NCBI GenBank assembly: GCA_030523615.1
Contig: JAUNIC010000002.1
Coordinates: 1 to 33,072, forward strand
Direction: 5' to 3'
Origin: Bacteroidales bacterium
GTDB taxonomy: Bacteria; Bacteroidota; Bacteroidia; Bacteroidales; Bacteroidaceae
Length of the DNA: 33,072 nucleotides
Shown here: piece by piece, positions 6,673 through 14,063 of the stretch
Position numbering within the stretch: position 1 is the first letter of the stretch
Layout of the letters: every line of letters starts with the position of its first letter
Position numbers and translations under genes: made by a program
The notes under the pieces: model-generated
The model's database searches: none
What the model saw: the letters and a program-made list of their open reading frames with translations, nothing else
What the model was told of the DNA's origin: nothing

Positions 6673-7077
6673 ATGAACAATTCAAGCAATCATAACATCG
6701 TCATCATCAACACCCCTCAGCACGAACGAGCACTCCCCCTAACGGGGGGAGATGGAGGGGGGCTCCACCTTCAGCTCGGCGGACAAGCTTTCTACGACAA
6801 CGGCAACTACTTCACCTTCTGCCCCGACGATCCTGTGCCTGGTCGCGTGCCCCGGTTTCGCAAGGCGGGCATCGCGCAGCAGATGCCGGACGGCACCTTC
6901 GACTTCGTGGCGAAACCGCAGCTGCACCCCAAGAGCACGCTTATCAAGAAGCTCGCCCACGGTCGCCTCTCGGCGACGAAAGACGGAGCCATCCAGCTGA
7001 CGCTCAAGGTCTTCAAGAGCGAAGGACTCAACATCGAAGAGACTATCAAACGCGAGGCTTTCGAGGCCTTTGAATAA
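6673..7077 (+). CDS. Small hypothetical protein with element-derived N-terminus
   Basis: A 134-residue protein of no recognised family. The core from about residue 33 reads LQLGGQAFYDNGNYF and then a Pro-rich stretch (CPDDPVPGRVPRFRK), ending in a helical tail (GLNIEETIKREAFEAFE). Residues 19-31, ERALPLTGGDGGG, are encoded by the GC-rich palindromic element B. No alternative ATG, GTG or TTG start follows the element in frame, so the element seems to be translated. The same peptide in the same frame begins the RluA-type protein at 18695-19435. It is soluble and sits in the cassette between the 96-residue gene and the DUF3987 gene. Confidence 0.6.
   Translation: MNNSSNHNIVIINTPQHERALPLTGGDGGGLHLQLGGQAFYDNGNYFTFCPDDPVPGRVPRFRKAGIAQQMPDGTFDFVAKPQLHPKSTLIKKLAHGRLSATKDGAIQLTLKVFKSEGLNIEETIKREAFEAFE
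6714..6765. repeat. GC-rich palindromic element, copy B, inside a gene
   Basis: Inverted copy of A, containing CTCCCCCTAACGGGGGGAG and then ATGGAGGGGGGCT. It matches copy D (19358-19408) over nearly its whole length, including the outer CTCAGCACGA / CTTCAGCATGCACGA ends. It is translated as ERALPLTGGDGGG within the 134-residue protein. Confidence 0.8.
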
Positions 7078-7083
7078 TCATGC

Positions 7084-7216
7084 CTCACACGGAGAGTAAG
7101 AGTTTAAGAGATTTCGTTACTGTTGGGCCTTTTCTCTTATACTCCTAATGCAGAGCAGAGATTAAGAGTATCGCCATAATCCGCATGGCCTCTTACCCTC
7201 TTACCCTCCGTGTGAG
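7084..7216. repeat. 27-bp imperfect inverted repeat before the DUF3987 gene
   Basis: The arms 7084-7110 and 7190-7216 match at 24 of 27 positions when one is reverse-complemented; the outer ends carry CTCACACGGAG and CTCCGTGTGAG. A second, shorter dyad of CTCTTATACTC type lies inside. The structure fills the gap between the 134-residue gene and the DUF3987 start, so it could fold in the transcript or mark a small inserted element. Confidence 0.7.
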
Positions 7217-7244
7217 AAAAACAAAAGTAAGACAATCGAAAAAT

Positions 7245-9722
7245 ATGAGTTGCAATCTCATTGAGACGGTCGGCGGTCACAAGGTGGCTCGGCCGATCAA
7301 GACAGAACAAGAGTATCGCGAGATACGCAATTCGAGCGTGCAGTTGGCCAATTTGCGGCAAGCGCGTTCGGGCAATGCGGCGGCTAAGGGCAGGCTTGTG
7401 CAGATGAACTACAGCGGCCATTATCCCAATGGAGCCGTGAAGGGGACGAAACTCCCCGCCGATGCTTTTGGTTTCGACCTCGACGATCGCGAAGAGTTTG
7501 AACGTGTAGCCACTCTGCTGCTGGCTTCGCCCGAAGCCTTCGGTCTGCTGATGCTCGAACGCTCTGCCAGCCAAGGCGGACACGCGGTCTTCCGTCGCGA
7601 ACGCGGCAAGACCATTCTCGAAAATCAGGTGCGCATAGCAAGCGAGCTCCAATGCGAAATGGACACAAGCGCACACGACATTAACCGAGTGTATTTCAGC
7701 ACTACGGCTGCTCCCGAGGAACTTCTTTTCCTTTCGTCCGAACTCTTCACCGACGCCTACGACGAGGCGGCTGTGGCTGATGAAGCAAGGGTGCTCGAAG
7801 AGCGCGAACGCTACGGACGTGAAGAGCTGCCTCCCGGAGCGCATAAGGCCAACAAGCATTACAGGCCGTGGGCAGAAAACTGTGGAGAATCCTCACGCGC
7901 GGGGACTGACCCCGCGCGTGAAGAAACTGTGGAGAATAGCATCGTCCTTGAAAACCAAGGAGATTCTTCAACCGATGGACCCGACCCCGCGGTTGAAAAA
8001 AGCAAGGAGATTCTTGATGCTTGCTATCTGGGCATCCCTTATGCCTCCATTATCGCAAAGTGGTGGGAACTCTACAACGACGGCAAGACGCCGGTGAAGA
8101 GTAACCGCGACGTGCTGACCTTCGAACTGGCTGTGAACCTTCGCCACATCTGTGGTTTTGACCGTGCGGTGATGGATGCGGTGATTCCCTGCTACGATGG
8201 GTTCCCCCACGAGCAGAAGATGAAGTGCATCGATTCCGCTCTTGCCGAGAAACGCACCCAGATGCCCCGCCGCCTGCGCGACGTGCTCACCGAACTGAAG
8301 AAGGACAACGTGGGTAACGACGAGGTGTTCTCGGCCATAGAAGAGGCTGAACAAGAGGACGATCTCTACTATTACAAGCGCCTCAGTCGGGTGGCCCAGC
8401 CGTTGGGCATCCGCGAGAGCATCAAGAGCACAGGCCCCAAGATGGCCATTCCGGTGATTTCGGTTTGCTGCCCGATGATTGGCGCCCTGGCCACCAACGT
8501 GAAGGTGAAGATTCACGGCAAGGTCGTGCAACTGAACATCCATGCGTTTGTGGTCGGTGAGGCGGCTTCGAACAAGGGAGACCTTGATGCGATAGTCGAT
8601 GCCTGGATGGTGGAGCAGATTGCTCTCAATGCGCTCTACTTTGCTCAGGAACAGGACTATCGCAACCGCAAGCGTCAGGCGAAGAACAAGAAGGAGCAGC
8701 CCGAAGAACCTCACTTGCCGGTAAGATTTCTGACGATGAACAACACGGTGGCGAACCTTGCCGAACGTCTGGCCAACTGCGACGGAAAGCACGCCTTCTC
8801 CTTCACTCCCGAGGCCGACACGGTGGCCGCCAAGTGGCGCTCGTCGATGTGCGACTTCTCGACCATGCTGCGCCAGGCTTACGACGGCAGCCGCTACGAC
8901 CGCGAGGCGAAGAGCGCTGACGCTACGACGGTGCACATTGACCACTTGCTGTGGAACGTCTGCATGTGCGGAACTCCCGATGCACTTTACCGCGTCATCT
9001 CGAATTACACGGATGGTCTTCTCTCGCGTTTCGTGATTGCCCACACGCCCGACAATACCTTTGCTCCGCTCGAAGAGAAACCCTACCTGATGACCGATGC
9101 GCTCAGAGAGAAGATTGGTCAGGTGGCGCATCTCCTGCCCTTCATGCAGGGCACGCTCGACTTGCCGAAACTCGAAGAGCGCAGCCGCCAATGGGTGGAA
9201 CGTCTGCGCCGCGACGCGCTGAAGGACGATGACCGCGTGCGTGCCCGAGCCCGTCTGCGCGACCACGGTACAGCGATGCGTATGGTGGCTTGTCTGATAC
9301 TTTGCGCCGTGGCCGAAAGGCTCATCAAGCAGCACGGCCTGGCAGGTGCAAAACGCGAACTGAAGCAGAACCCGAACCTGACGAACGAGATGGCACAGAA
9401 GTGTCAGACGCCCGCAATGCTCGAAGCCTACGATGTATTGGCTGACTCGCTGATAGAGAACGATATGCTGTACTTCAGAGACAAGCTTGAGTGCGCTTCG
9501 GGGGCAGGCGTGATGGGTTCGTCGGAACGTCAGGCACGAGGTAAGAACGACCGCGTTTATGACCGCCTGTCAGAGGTATTCAACTTCGAGCAAGCGATGG
9601 GGGCCAAGGGCAATGGATGTTCGCGAAATGCCGTGAAGCAGATGCTCAAAAATTGGCATAACCAAGGACTTATTGAGTATCTGAACGGTGGACGTTACCA
9701 GAAGATCGCAACGACGAAATAG
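7245..9722 (+). CDS. VirE_N (BT4734-like) / DUF3987 protein
   Basis: About 826 residues from the ATG at 7245 (MSCNLIETVGG); an upstream ATG at 7185 would translate through the inverted repeat and is disfavoured. The first ~190 residues match the BT4734-like VirE N-terminal domain, thought to be primase-like (FGFDLDD, MLERSASQGGHAVF). A Glu/Ser-rich linker near 205-260 contains two translated palindromic repeats. The DUF3987 part (about 370-750) resembles a P-loop ATPase, but its Walker-A-like site reads GEAASNKGD, not GKS/T. The C-terminus (SRNAVKQMLKNWHNQGLIEYL) looks like a winged helix. These proteins are common in Bacteroidales mobile or phage-derived loci; their role is unproven, probably DNA replication or control. 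Confidence 0.8.
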   Translation: MSCNLIETVGGHKVARPIKTEQEYREIRNSSVQLANLRQARSGNAAAKGRLVQMNYSGHYPNGAVKGTKLPADAFGFDLDDREEFERVATLLLASPEAFGLLMLERSASQGGHAVFRRERGKTILENQVRIASELQCEMDTSAHDINRVYFSTTAAPEELLFLSSELFTDAYDEAAVADEARVLEERERYGREELPPGAHKANKHYRPWAENCGESSRAGTDPAREETVENSIVLENQGDSSTDGPDPAVEKSKEILDACYLGIPYASIIAKWWELYNDGKTPVKSNRDVLTFELAVNLRHICGFDRAVMDAVIPCYDGFPHEQKMKCIDSALAEKRTQMPRRLRDVLTELKKDNVGNDEVFSAIEEAEQEDDLYYYKRLSRVAQPLGIRESIKSTGPKMAIPVISVCCPMIGALATNVKVKIHGKVVQLNIHAFVVGEAASNKGDLDAIVDAWMVEQIALNALYFAQEQDYRNRKRQAKNKKEQPEEPHLPVRFLTMNNTVANLAERLANCDGKHAFSFTPEADTVAAKWRSSMCDFSTMLRQAYDGSRYDREAKSADATTVHIDHLLWNVCMCGTPDALYRVISNYTDGLLSRFVIAHTPDNTFAPLEEKPYLMTDALREKIGQVAHLLPFMQGTLDLPKLEERSRQWVERLRRDALKDDDRVRARARLRDHGTAMRMVACLILCAVAERLIKQHGLAGAKRELKQNPNLTNEMAQKCQTPAMLEAYDVLADSLIENDMLYFRDKLECASGAGVMGSSERQARGKNDRVYDRLSEVFNFEQAMGAKGNGCSRNAVKQMLKNWHNQGLIEYLNGGRYQKIATTK
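7877..7937. repeat. Palindromic element P1 with 14-bp direct repeats, in frame in the DUF3987 gene
   Basis: AAACTGTGGAGAAT occurs at 7877-7890 and again at 7924-7937. Between them is a 29-base hairpin: TCACGCGCGGGG (7893-7904), five bases, then CCCCGCGCGTGA (7910-7921), a perfect 12-bp stem. It is translated as CGESSRAGTDPAREETVEN. The same sequence, reverse-complemented, lies at 10737-10796. Confidence 0.85.
7956..8015. repeat. Diverged palindromic element P2 in the DUF3987 gene
   Basis: CAAGGAGATTCTT occurs at 7956-7968 and 8003-8015. Between them lies a 29-base core starting TCAACCG and ending CGGTTGA, the same size and plan as P1. It is translated as QGDSSTDGPDPAVEKSKE, aligned in frame with the P1 peptide. 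The inner part of the stem has decayed. Confidence 0.75.
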
Positions 9723-9748
9723 TGATACTTTGTGCGCTTTGTCCTTCC

Positions 9749-9796
9749 TTCCCATAATGGGAATGGGGGTCAAAGTGTCAAGGTGTCAAGTGTCAA
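9749..9796. repeat. Palindrome and GTGTCAA triplet repeat before the DUF5675-like gene
   Basis: TTCCCAT-A-ATGGGAA (9749-9763) is a perfect palindrome. GTGTCAA then occurs at 9775, 9783 and 9790. These fill most of the 95-base gap between the DUF3987 and DUF5675-like genes. Function unknown. Confidence 0.6.
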
Positions 9797-9817
9797 ACTT
9801 TATTCACGGATTTTATA

Positions 9818-10219
9818 ATGAAACTTATTCTTAGACGAAAGGACGTTCACGCCGACACTACCGACGGAACGTTGCACATAGAGTTGGCGCGACGCGGCTG
9901 CAACATCGTGGAACGCCTCTGCGATACGGCAGAACACACGCCGACGATGCTCCCGACGGGCGAGTACGCGGTAACTATTGCATTCGATGCGCGATTCGAC
10001 CGCAAGATGCCGATGATCAGGCTTACCAATGCAGGGCAGACGGTAGGTGTGCTTCGCTTTGGCAATGGTGTTTACACGCTGCGCGATGGTTCCATCATCG
10101 TGGGCGAACACCGTTGTCGCGGACTCTGCATCAAAAGCAAAACGACCTTCGACCGCATCTACGACCGAATGCTGAAAGCCAGTCAACGTAACGAACAAAT
10201 CACTTTAACCGTAGAATAA
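9818..10219 (+). CDS. DUF5675-like protein
   Basis: A 133-residue protein resembling DUF5675 family members of Bacteroidetes phages and mobile loci. The start MKLILRRKDVHADTTDGTLHIE, the central PTGEYAVTIAFDARFDRKMPMI and the later GVLRFGNGVYTLRDGSIIVGEHR follow the family's beta-rich plan of a short N-terminal strand pair and a GxY block. It is soluble and has no signal peptide. The M15 peptidase starts three bases after its stop, so the two are probably co-translated. DUF5675 genes are often found beside cell-wall hydrolases, so a lysis or wall-linked role is possible. Family assignment is from memory of the motif order and only moderately sure. Confidence 0.55.
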   Translation: MKLILRRKDVHADTTDGTLHIELARRGCNIVERLCDTAEHTPTMLPTGEYAVTIAFDARFDRKMPMIRLTNAGQTVGVLRFGNGVYTLRDGSIIVGEHRCRGLCIKSKTTFDRIYDRMLKASQRNEQITLTVE

Positions 10220-10222
10220 ACC

Positions 10223-10687
10223 ATGCACGATATTCAACTTTCTCCGCATTTCCGCCTCAGCGAGTTCATCAAAAGCTCCACGGCCTCCGCACGAGGCATC
10301 GACAACACACCTTCACTTGAGGTTGTCTCTAATCTCCAGCAACTTTGCATCCACGTCCTCGAACCTCTCCGCGCCAACGCGAGTCCCCCTCCGGGGGATT
10401 TAGGGGGTCTTGTGGTGAGCTCCGGCTACCGTTCACCCGCTTTGAATAAAGCCGTGGGAGGCAGCGCAACAAGCCAGCACATGACGGGCGAGGCAGCTGA
10501 CCTCCGCATCCCCTCCGAAGCCATCGGCAAGGAGTGGTTCAAATGGATTATGGATAACTGCAAGTTCCATCAACTTATTTGGGAGAAGGATTCGCCTTCA
10601 TCTGCCCACCATTGGATTCACGTCTCGTTCAGGCAGGACGGCGGGAACAAGCAGCAGGTCATTGAGAATTTGGTTAAGAACAAATAG
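10223..10687 (+). CDS. Peptidase M15 family D-Ala-D-Ala carboxypeptidase-like protein
   Basis: M15 peptidases are zinc enzymes that cleave peptidoglycan peptides. The 154-residue product has the family start SPHFRLSEFIKS, the core SSGYRSPALNKAVGG, then the zinc ligands His and Asp in SQHMTGEAADL and the last His in HHWIHVSF. The catalytic set therefore looks complete. No signal peptide is visible, as in many phage-type endolysins. Before SSGYRS the peptide SPPPGDLGGL is encoded by a palindromic insertion at 10381-10411, in a place where related proteins have a short turn, so the fold may tolerate it. It follows the DUF5675-like gene by three bases and ends the plus-strand cassette. Confidence 0.85.
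   Translation: MHDIQLSPHFRLSEFIKSSTASARGIDNTPSLEVVSNLQQLCIHVLEPLRANASPPPGDLGGLVVSSGYRSPALNKAVGGSATSQHMTGEAADLRIPSEAIGKEWFKWIMDNCKFHQLIWEKDSPSSAHHWIHVSFRQDGGNKQQVIENLVKNK
10381..10411. repeat. GC-rich palindromic element, copy C, inside the M15 gene
   Basis: TCCCCCTCCGGGGGATTTAGGGGGTC-type sequence, a shorter relative of copies A, B, D and E. It can fold as CCCCCTCCGGGGG or with the distal GGGGG. It is translated without breaking the frame as SPPPGDLGGL. Confidence 0.65.
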
Positions 10688-10736
10688 CAAGTCAGCTGCA
10701 TTTGTCGACGATTCATTGAACCATCGTCAAGAACTG

Positions 10737-10796
10737 ATTCTCCACAGTTTTTCACGCGCGGGGTCAGTCCCCGCGCGTGACGATTCTCCACAGTTT
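10737..10796. repeat. Palindromic element P3, intergenic copy
   Basis: Reverse complement of P1 almost base for base: ATTCTCCACAGTTT at 10737-10750 and 10783-10796 surrounds the 12-bp stem TCACGCGCGGGG / CCCCGCGCGTGA (10752-10780). Because both copies carry the same 14-bp direct repeats at different sites, the repeats belong to the element and are not target duplications. Confidence 0.85.
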
Positions 10797-10816
10797 CGAG
10801 GTAAATCCAATATACG

Positions 10817-10860
10817 ACAATTCCGCTCCTGCCTTTTGTTGAGGGGAGGAGCGGAATTGT
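10817..10860. terminator. Hairpin between convergent M15 and yicC genes
   Basis: ACAATTCCGCTCCT (10817-10830) pairs perfectly with AGGAGCGGAATTGT (10847-10860), a 14-bp stem with a 16-base loop. It sits between convergent genes and can serve both, although neither side has a long T-run. Confidence 0.6.
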
Positions 10861-10882
10861 TGTGTGGATAATAGGGCGATGC

Positions 10883-11764
10883 TTACATTACGTTGAGCAC
10901 CTGTTCTTTGATTTGCTCGAGTTCGTCCTTCATCTTGACGACGATGTTTTGCATCTCGGCTTGGTTGGATTTGGAACCCGTGGTGTTGATCTCGCGGCCC
11001 ATTTCCTGGGCGATGAAGCCGAGCTTCTTGCCTTGGCCGGTGCCGTTCTGCATCGTCTCGCGGAAGTAGTTGAGGTGGTTCGTGAGGCGCTGCTTCTCTT
11101 CGTTGATGTCGAGTTTCTCGATGTAGTAGATGAGTTCCTGCTCGAGGCGGTTCTTGTCGTAATCGACGCCACGGAGTTCGGCGAGGCGCTCTTCGAGGCG
11201 CTGGCGAATCTTCTGCACGCGGCTTTCCTCGAAGGGTTCGATGCTCTTAAGGAGTGCTTCGATGGTGTCGATGTTCTTGTTGAACTTCACGGCGAGGGCT
11301 TCGCCTTCCTGACGACGGAAATCGACGAGGGCGGCGAGGGCGCGGTCAATGGCTTCGCGAGCCACGGTCCACTCTTCGTCGGTAAGTTCTTCTACGGCAG
11401 AGGTTTGCGTGAGTTCGGGCAGACGAATGATGGTTTGCCAGAGGTCGGCGTCTTCGGGGGCGTGAAGGCCAAGGGCGCGGGAGATGGTTTCGATCTGGCG
11501 CTTGTAGCTGGCTACGACGTCGGGGTTGATGGTTGCGCCAGCTTCGGCGACGGCCTTTTCTACCCAGATGGAGAAATCGACCTTGCCGCGCTCTAGGGCA
11601 GTAGAGATGGTTTTGCGGATCTCCATCTCCTTCTCGCGGTAGATGGGAGCAATGCGCGTGGAGAGGTCAAGTGCCTTGCTGTTGAGCGACTTGACCTCCA
11701 CGTGTATCTTCTTTCCCTGGTATTCGGCATCCGCTTTGCCGTAACCGGTCATGCTTAAAATCAT
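10883..11764 (-). CDS. yicC: YicC family endoribonuclease-like protein
   Basis: YicC proteins are a conserved bacterial family linked to RNA turnover; E. coli YicC has been described as a ribonuclease or RNase adaptor. The 293-residue product begins with the family signature MILSMTGYGKA, followed by VEVKSLNSKALDLSTRIAP, and ends with the C-terminal domain QEMGREINTTGSKSNQAEMQNIVVKMKDELEQIKEQVLNV. Both usual domains are present and the length is typical (about 290). The middle is long and helical. It lies 54 bases downstream of aspS on the same strand, with a hairpin between. No guanylate kinase gene follows inside the window, the more usual neighbour of yicC; instead the strand switches. Confidence 0.92.
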   Translation of the reverse strand: MILSMTGYGKADAEYQGKKIHVEVKSLNSKALDLSTRIAPIYREKEMEIRKTISTALERGKVDFSIWVEKAVAEAGATINPDVVASYKRQIETISRALGLHAPEDADLWQTIIRLPELTQTSAVEELTDEEWTVAREAIDRALAALVDFRRQEGEALAVKFNKNIDTIEALLKSIEPFEESRVQKIRQRLEERLAELRGVDYDKNRLEQELIYYIEKLDINEEKQRLTNHLNYFRETMQNGTGQGKKLGFIAQEMGREINTTGSKSNQAEMQNIVVKMKDELEQIKEQVLNVM

Positions 11765-11778
11765 TTTGCGAATGTTTA

Positions 11779-11798
11779 CCCCGCCAAGTATGGCGGGG
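11779..11798 (-). terminator. GC-rich hairpin between aspS and yicC
   Basis: CCCCGCCA (11779-11786) and TGGCGGGG (11791-11798) form a perfect 8-bp stem with loop AGTA. There is no T-run on the minus strand, so it may be a partial terminator or processing site. Confidence 0.45.
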
Positions 11799-11818
11799 AA
11801 GAGTGCATAATCAGGGCT

Positions 11819-13594
11819 TTACTTCTCGGGGGCTACGCTCTGGAGGAAAAGTTCGTCGAGCTGCTTCTGGTCAACGAAGCCGGGGGCGTCGAGCATGACG
11901 TCGCGACCGCTGTTGTTCTTGGGGAAGGCGATGCAGTCGCGGATGCTGTCGAGACCTGCGAAGAGGCTGACGAAGCGATCGAGGCCGTAGGCGAGACCAC
12001 CGTGAGGGGGCGCACCGTACTTGAAGGCGTTCATGAGGAAGCCGAACTGCTCCTGAGCCTTCTCGGGAGTGAAGCCGAGGACGTCGAAGATCTTTGCCTG
12101 AAGCACAGCGTCGTGGATACGGATGGAACCACCACCCACTTCTACGCCGTTGCACACCATGTCGTAAGCGTCGGCGAGGACGTTGGCGGGATCGGTGTCG
12201 AGAAGGGGAATGTCGCTGGGCTTGGGAGAGGTGAACGGATGGTGCATGGCCATGAGGCGCTGCTCCTCGTCGCTCCACTCGAACATGGGGAAGTCAACGA
12301 CCCAGAGGAGGGCGAACTTGTTCTTGTCGCGGAGACCCATGCGCTCGCCCATGAGGAGACGGAGTTCGCAGAGCTGCTTGCGGGTTTTGTTGCTGTCTTC
12401 GCCAGAGAGTACAAGGATGAGGTCGCCGGGCTTTGCGCCGAACTCTTCCTTCATCTGCTGGAGAACCTCCTGGCTGTAGAACTTATCGACGCTGGACTTC
12501 ACGCTGCCGTCTTCCTGAACGCGAGCGTAAACGAGGCCCTTGGCGCCCACCTGCTGGCTCTTGACGAAGTTGGTGAGTTCGTCGAGCTGCTTGCGGGTGT
12601 AAACGGCCTGACCTTCAGCGCAGATACCGCCGACGTACTTGGCGCCGTCAAATACGGCAAAGCCTTCGGGGAAGATGTTCTTGCCCTCTTCGTTCTTGAG
12701 TTCGACGAACTCCATGCCGAAGCGCATATCGGGTTTGTCGCTACCGAAACGGCGCATGGCTTCCTTCCAGGGGAGGCGGAGGAAGGGCTGCTCGCCGAGG
12801 TCAACGCCGCGAACGGTCTTGAAGAGGTGCTTGGTCATTTCCTCGAACACCTTGATAATGTCGTCCTGCTGCACGAAGCTCATCTCGCAGTCGATCTGCG
12901 TGAATTCGGGCTGACGGTCGGCGCGGAGGTCTTCGTCGCGGAAGCACTTCACAATCTGGAAGTAGCGATCCATACCGGCCACCATGAGGAGCTGCTTGAG
13001 CATCTGGGGGCTTTGGGGAAGGGCGTAGAACTGACCGGGATTCATGCGGCTGGGCACGATGAAGTCGCGGGCGCCCTCGGGGGTAGAGCCGACGAGGACG
13101 GGAGTTTCGATTTCGAGGAAGCCCTTAGAGTCGAGGAAGTCGCGCACGGCAAGGCAGAACTTGTGACGGAGTTCGAGGTTGGCGCGCACGTTGCTGCGAC
13201 GGAGGTCGAGGTAGCGGTACTTCATACGAATGTCGTCGCCGCCGTCAGAGTTCTCCTCGATGGTGAAGGGAGGAGTGAGGGAGGCGTTGAGCACGTTGAG
13301 GGTGTCAACGATGATCTCGATGTCGCCGGTGGGCATGTTGGCGTTTTTGCTGTAACGCTCAGCCACCTTACCGGTAACCTGGATAACGAATTCGCGGCCA
13401 AGCTTGTTTGCCTGAGCGCAGAGGTCAGCATTCACTTCTTCGTTGAAGCAGAGCTGAGTGATGCCGTAGCGGTCGCGGAGGTCAACGAAGGTCATACCTC
13501 CCATTTTGCGGGTGCGCTGCACCCATCCGGCGAGGGTAACGACTTCGCCGACGTTGGCGATGCGGAGCTCGCCGTTGGTGTGGGATCTGTACAT
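11819..13594 (-). CDS. aspS: Aspartate--tRNA ligase
   Basis: Charges tRNA-Asp with aspartate; cytoplasmic class II synthetase. The 591-residue length is typical of the bacterial type. Domains in order: an N-terminal OB-fold anticodon-binding domain ([26 protein letters not shown]), the class II core with motif 2 ([26 protein letters not shown]), the bacterial GAD insertion domain, and motif 3 near the C-terminus ([16 protein letters not shown]). The discriminating or non-discriminating character was not resolved. It starts at ATG 13594. Upstream lies the S23-type gene bounded by inverted repeats; downstream is yicC. Confidence 0.97.
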   Translation of the reverse strand: MYRSHTNGELRIANVGEVVTLAGWVQRTRKMGGMTFVDLRDRYGITQLCFNEEVNADLCAQANKLGREFVIQVTGKVAERYSKNANMPTGDIEIIVDTLNVLNASLTPPFTIEENSDGGDDIRMKYRYLDLRRSNVRANLELRHKFCLAVRDFLDSKGFLEIETPVLVGSTPEGARDFIVPSRMNPGQFYALPQSPQMLKQLLMVAGMDRYFQIVKCFRDEDLRADRQPEFTQIDCEMSFVQQDDIIKVFEEMTKHLFKTVRGVDLGEQPFLRLPWKEAMRRFGSDKPDMRFGMEFVELKNEEGKNIFPEGFAVFDGAKYVGGICAEGQAVYTRKQLDELTNFVKSQQVGAKGLVYARVQEDGSVKSSVDKFYSQEVLQQMKEEFGAKPGDLILVLSGEDSNKTRKQLCELRLLMGERMGLRDKNKFALLWVVDFPMFEWSDEEQRLMAMHHPFTSPKPSDIPLLDTDPANVLADAYDMVCNGVEVGGGSIRIHDAVLQAKIFDVLGFTPEKAQEQFGFLMNAFKYGAPPHGGLAYGLDRFVSLFAGLDSIRDCIAFPKNNSGRDVMLDAPGFVDQKQLDELFLQSVAPEK

Positions 13595-13613
13595 TTTGAG
13601 TGTAGAGTTGAGA

Positions 13614-13632
13614 GTGTAGGGTGTAGTTAGTT
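13614..13632. repeat. Left inverted repeat of the S23-type cassette
   Basis: GTGTAGGGTGTAGTTAGTT matches the reverse complement of 14028-14046 at 17 of 19 bases, the inner 12 being perfect. Further GTGTAG units lie just outside. It is 18 bases from the end of the four-helix-bundle gene. Confidence 0.75.
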
Positions 13633-13649
13633 TGATTTGACTATTGGTG

Positions 13650-14006
13650 CTATCTGCTGAGATACTCCGAGCGAAGTTTACATAACATCCGGCCTACGGC
13701 TTCGATTTGCACATGCTGATCGTCAAGGTTCTCATCTGTAATATAATCTAAATCACGGGCAGTAACCAAAAGGCTGTACACTTCGCAGAGCGACCCGTAT
13801 GCAATCTCTATAAAATGGGCCTTCTCCTTATCGGAAAATCTACTGGTCCCCTCGGCGATGTTGGTAGGTATTGATACTACAGCACGACGCAACTGATCGC
13901 TAAGGGCAAAGCGTTCTTCAATAGGCAACTGACCGACAAGGCGATAAACACGCGTTACAAGACAACGGGACTCATGCCAAACTTGTAGATTCTGAAAAGA
14001 GAACAT
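13650..14006 (-). CDS. Four-helix-bundle protein, S23/IVP family
   Basis: A 118-residue protein of the family first found in intervening sequences of 23S rRNA genes, related to the Avd accessory proteins of diversity-generating retroelements. Signature parts are [20 protein letters not shown] at the start, [24 protein letters not shown] in the middle and [22 protein letters not shown] later. Family length is normal and no frameshift is seen. Its biochemical role is unknown; it probably binds nucleic acid as a multimer. It is not in an rRNA gene here: it lies between carAB and aspS, closely hugged by 19-bp inverted repeats, which suggests a self-contained inserted unit. No reverse transcriptase or variable repeat is nearby, so it is not a retroelement. 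Confidence 0.88.
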   Translation of the reverse strand: MFSFQNLQVWHESRCLVTRVYRLVGQLPIEERFALSDQLRRAVVSIPTNIAEGTSRFSDKEKAHFIEIAYGSLCEVYSLLVTARDLDYITDENLDDQHVQIEAVGRMLCKLRSEYLSR

Positions 14007-14027
14007 TGAAATCTGATTGGTAGTAGT

Positions 14028-14046
14028 AACTAACTACACTTTACAC
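14028..14046. repeat. Right inverted repeat of the S23-type cassette
   Basis: AACTAACTACACTTTACAC is the partner of 13614-13632. It starts 22 bases upstream of the S23-type gene and ends 18 bases after the carAB stop. Confidence 0.75.
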
Positions 14047-14063
14047 ATTAAACATTAAACTTG

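Noticed and set aside
7968..9335. 455-residue minus-strand frame opposite the DUF3987 gene
   Set aside because: His/Val/Leu-rich shadow with no motif; the plus frame has the family domains.
12002..13630. 542-residue plus-strand frame opposite aspS
   Set aside because: Acidic Val/Glu/Leu-rich antisense translation of a strongly codon-biased gene; aspS motifs decide the strand.
13650..14006. Diversity-generating retroelement suggested by the Avd-like fold
   Set aside because: No reverse transcriptase, template repeat or variable repeat is present nearby.
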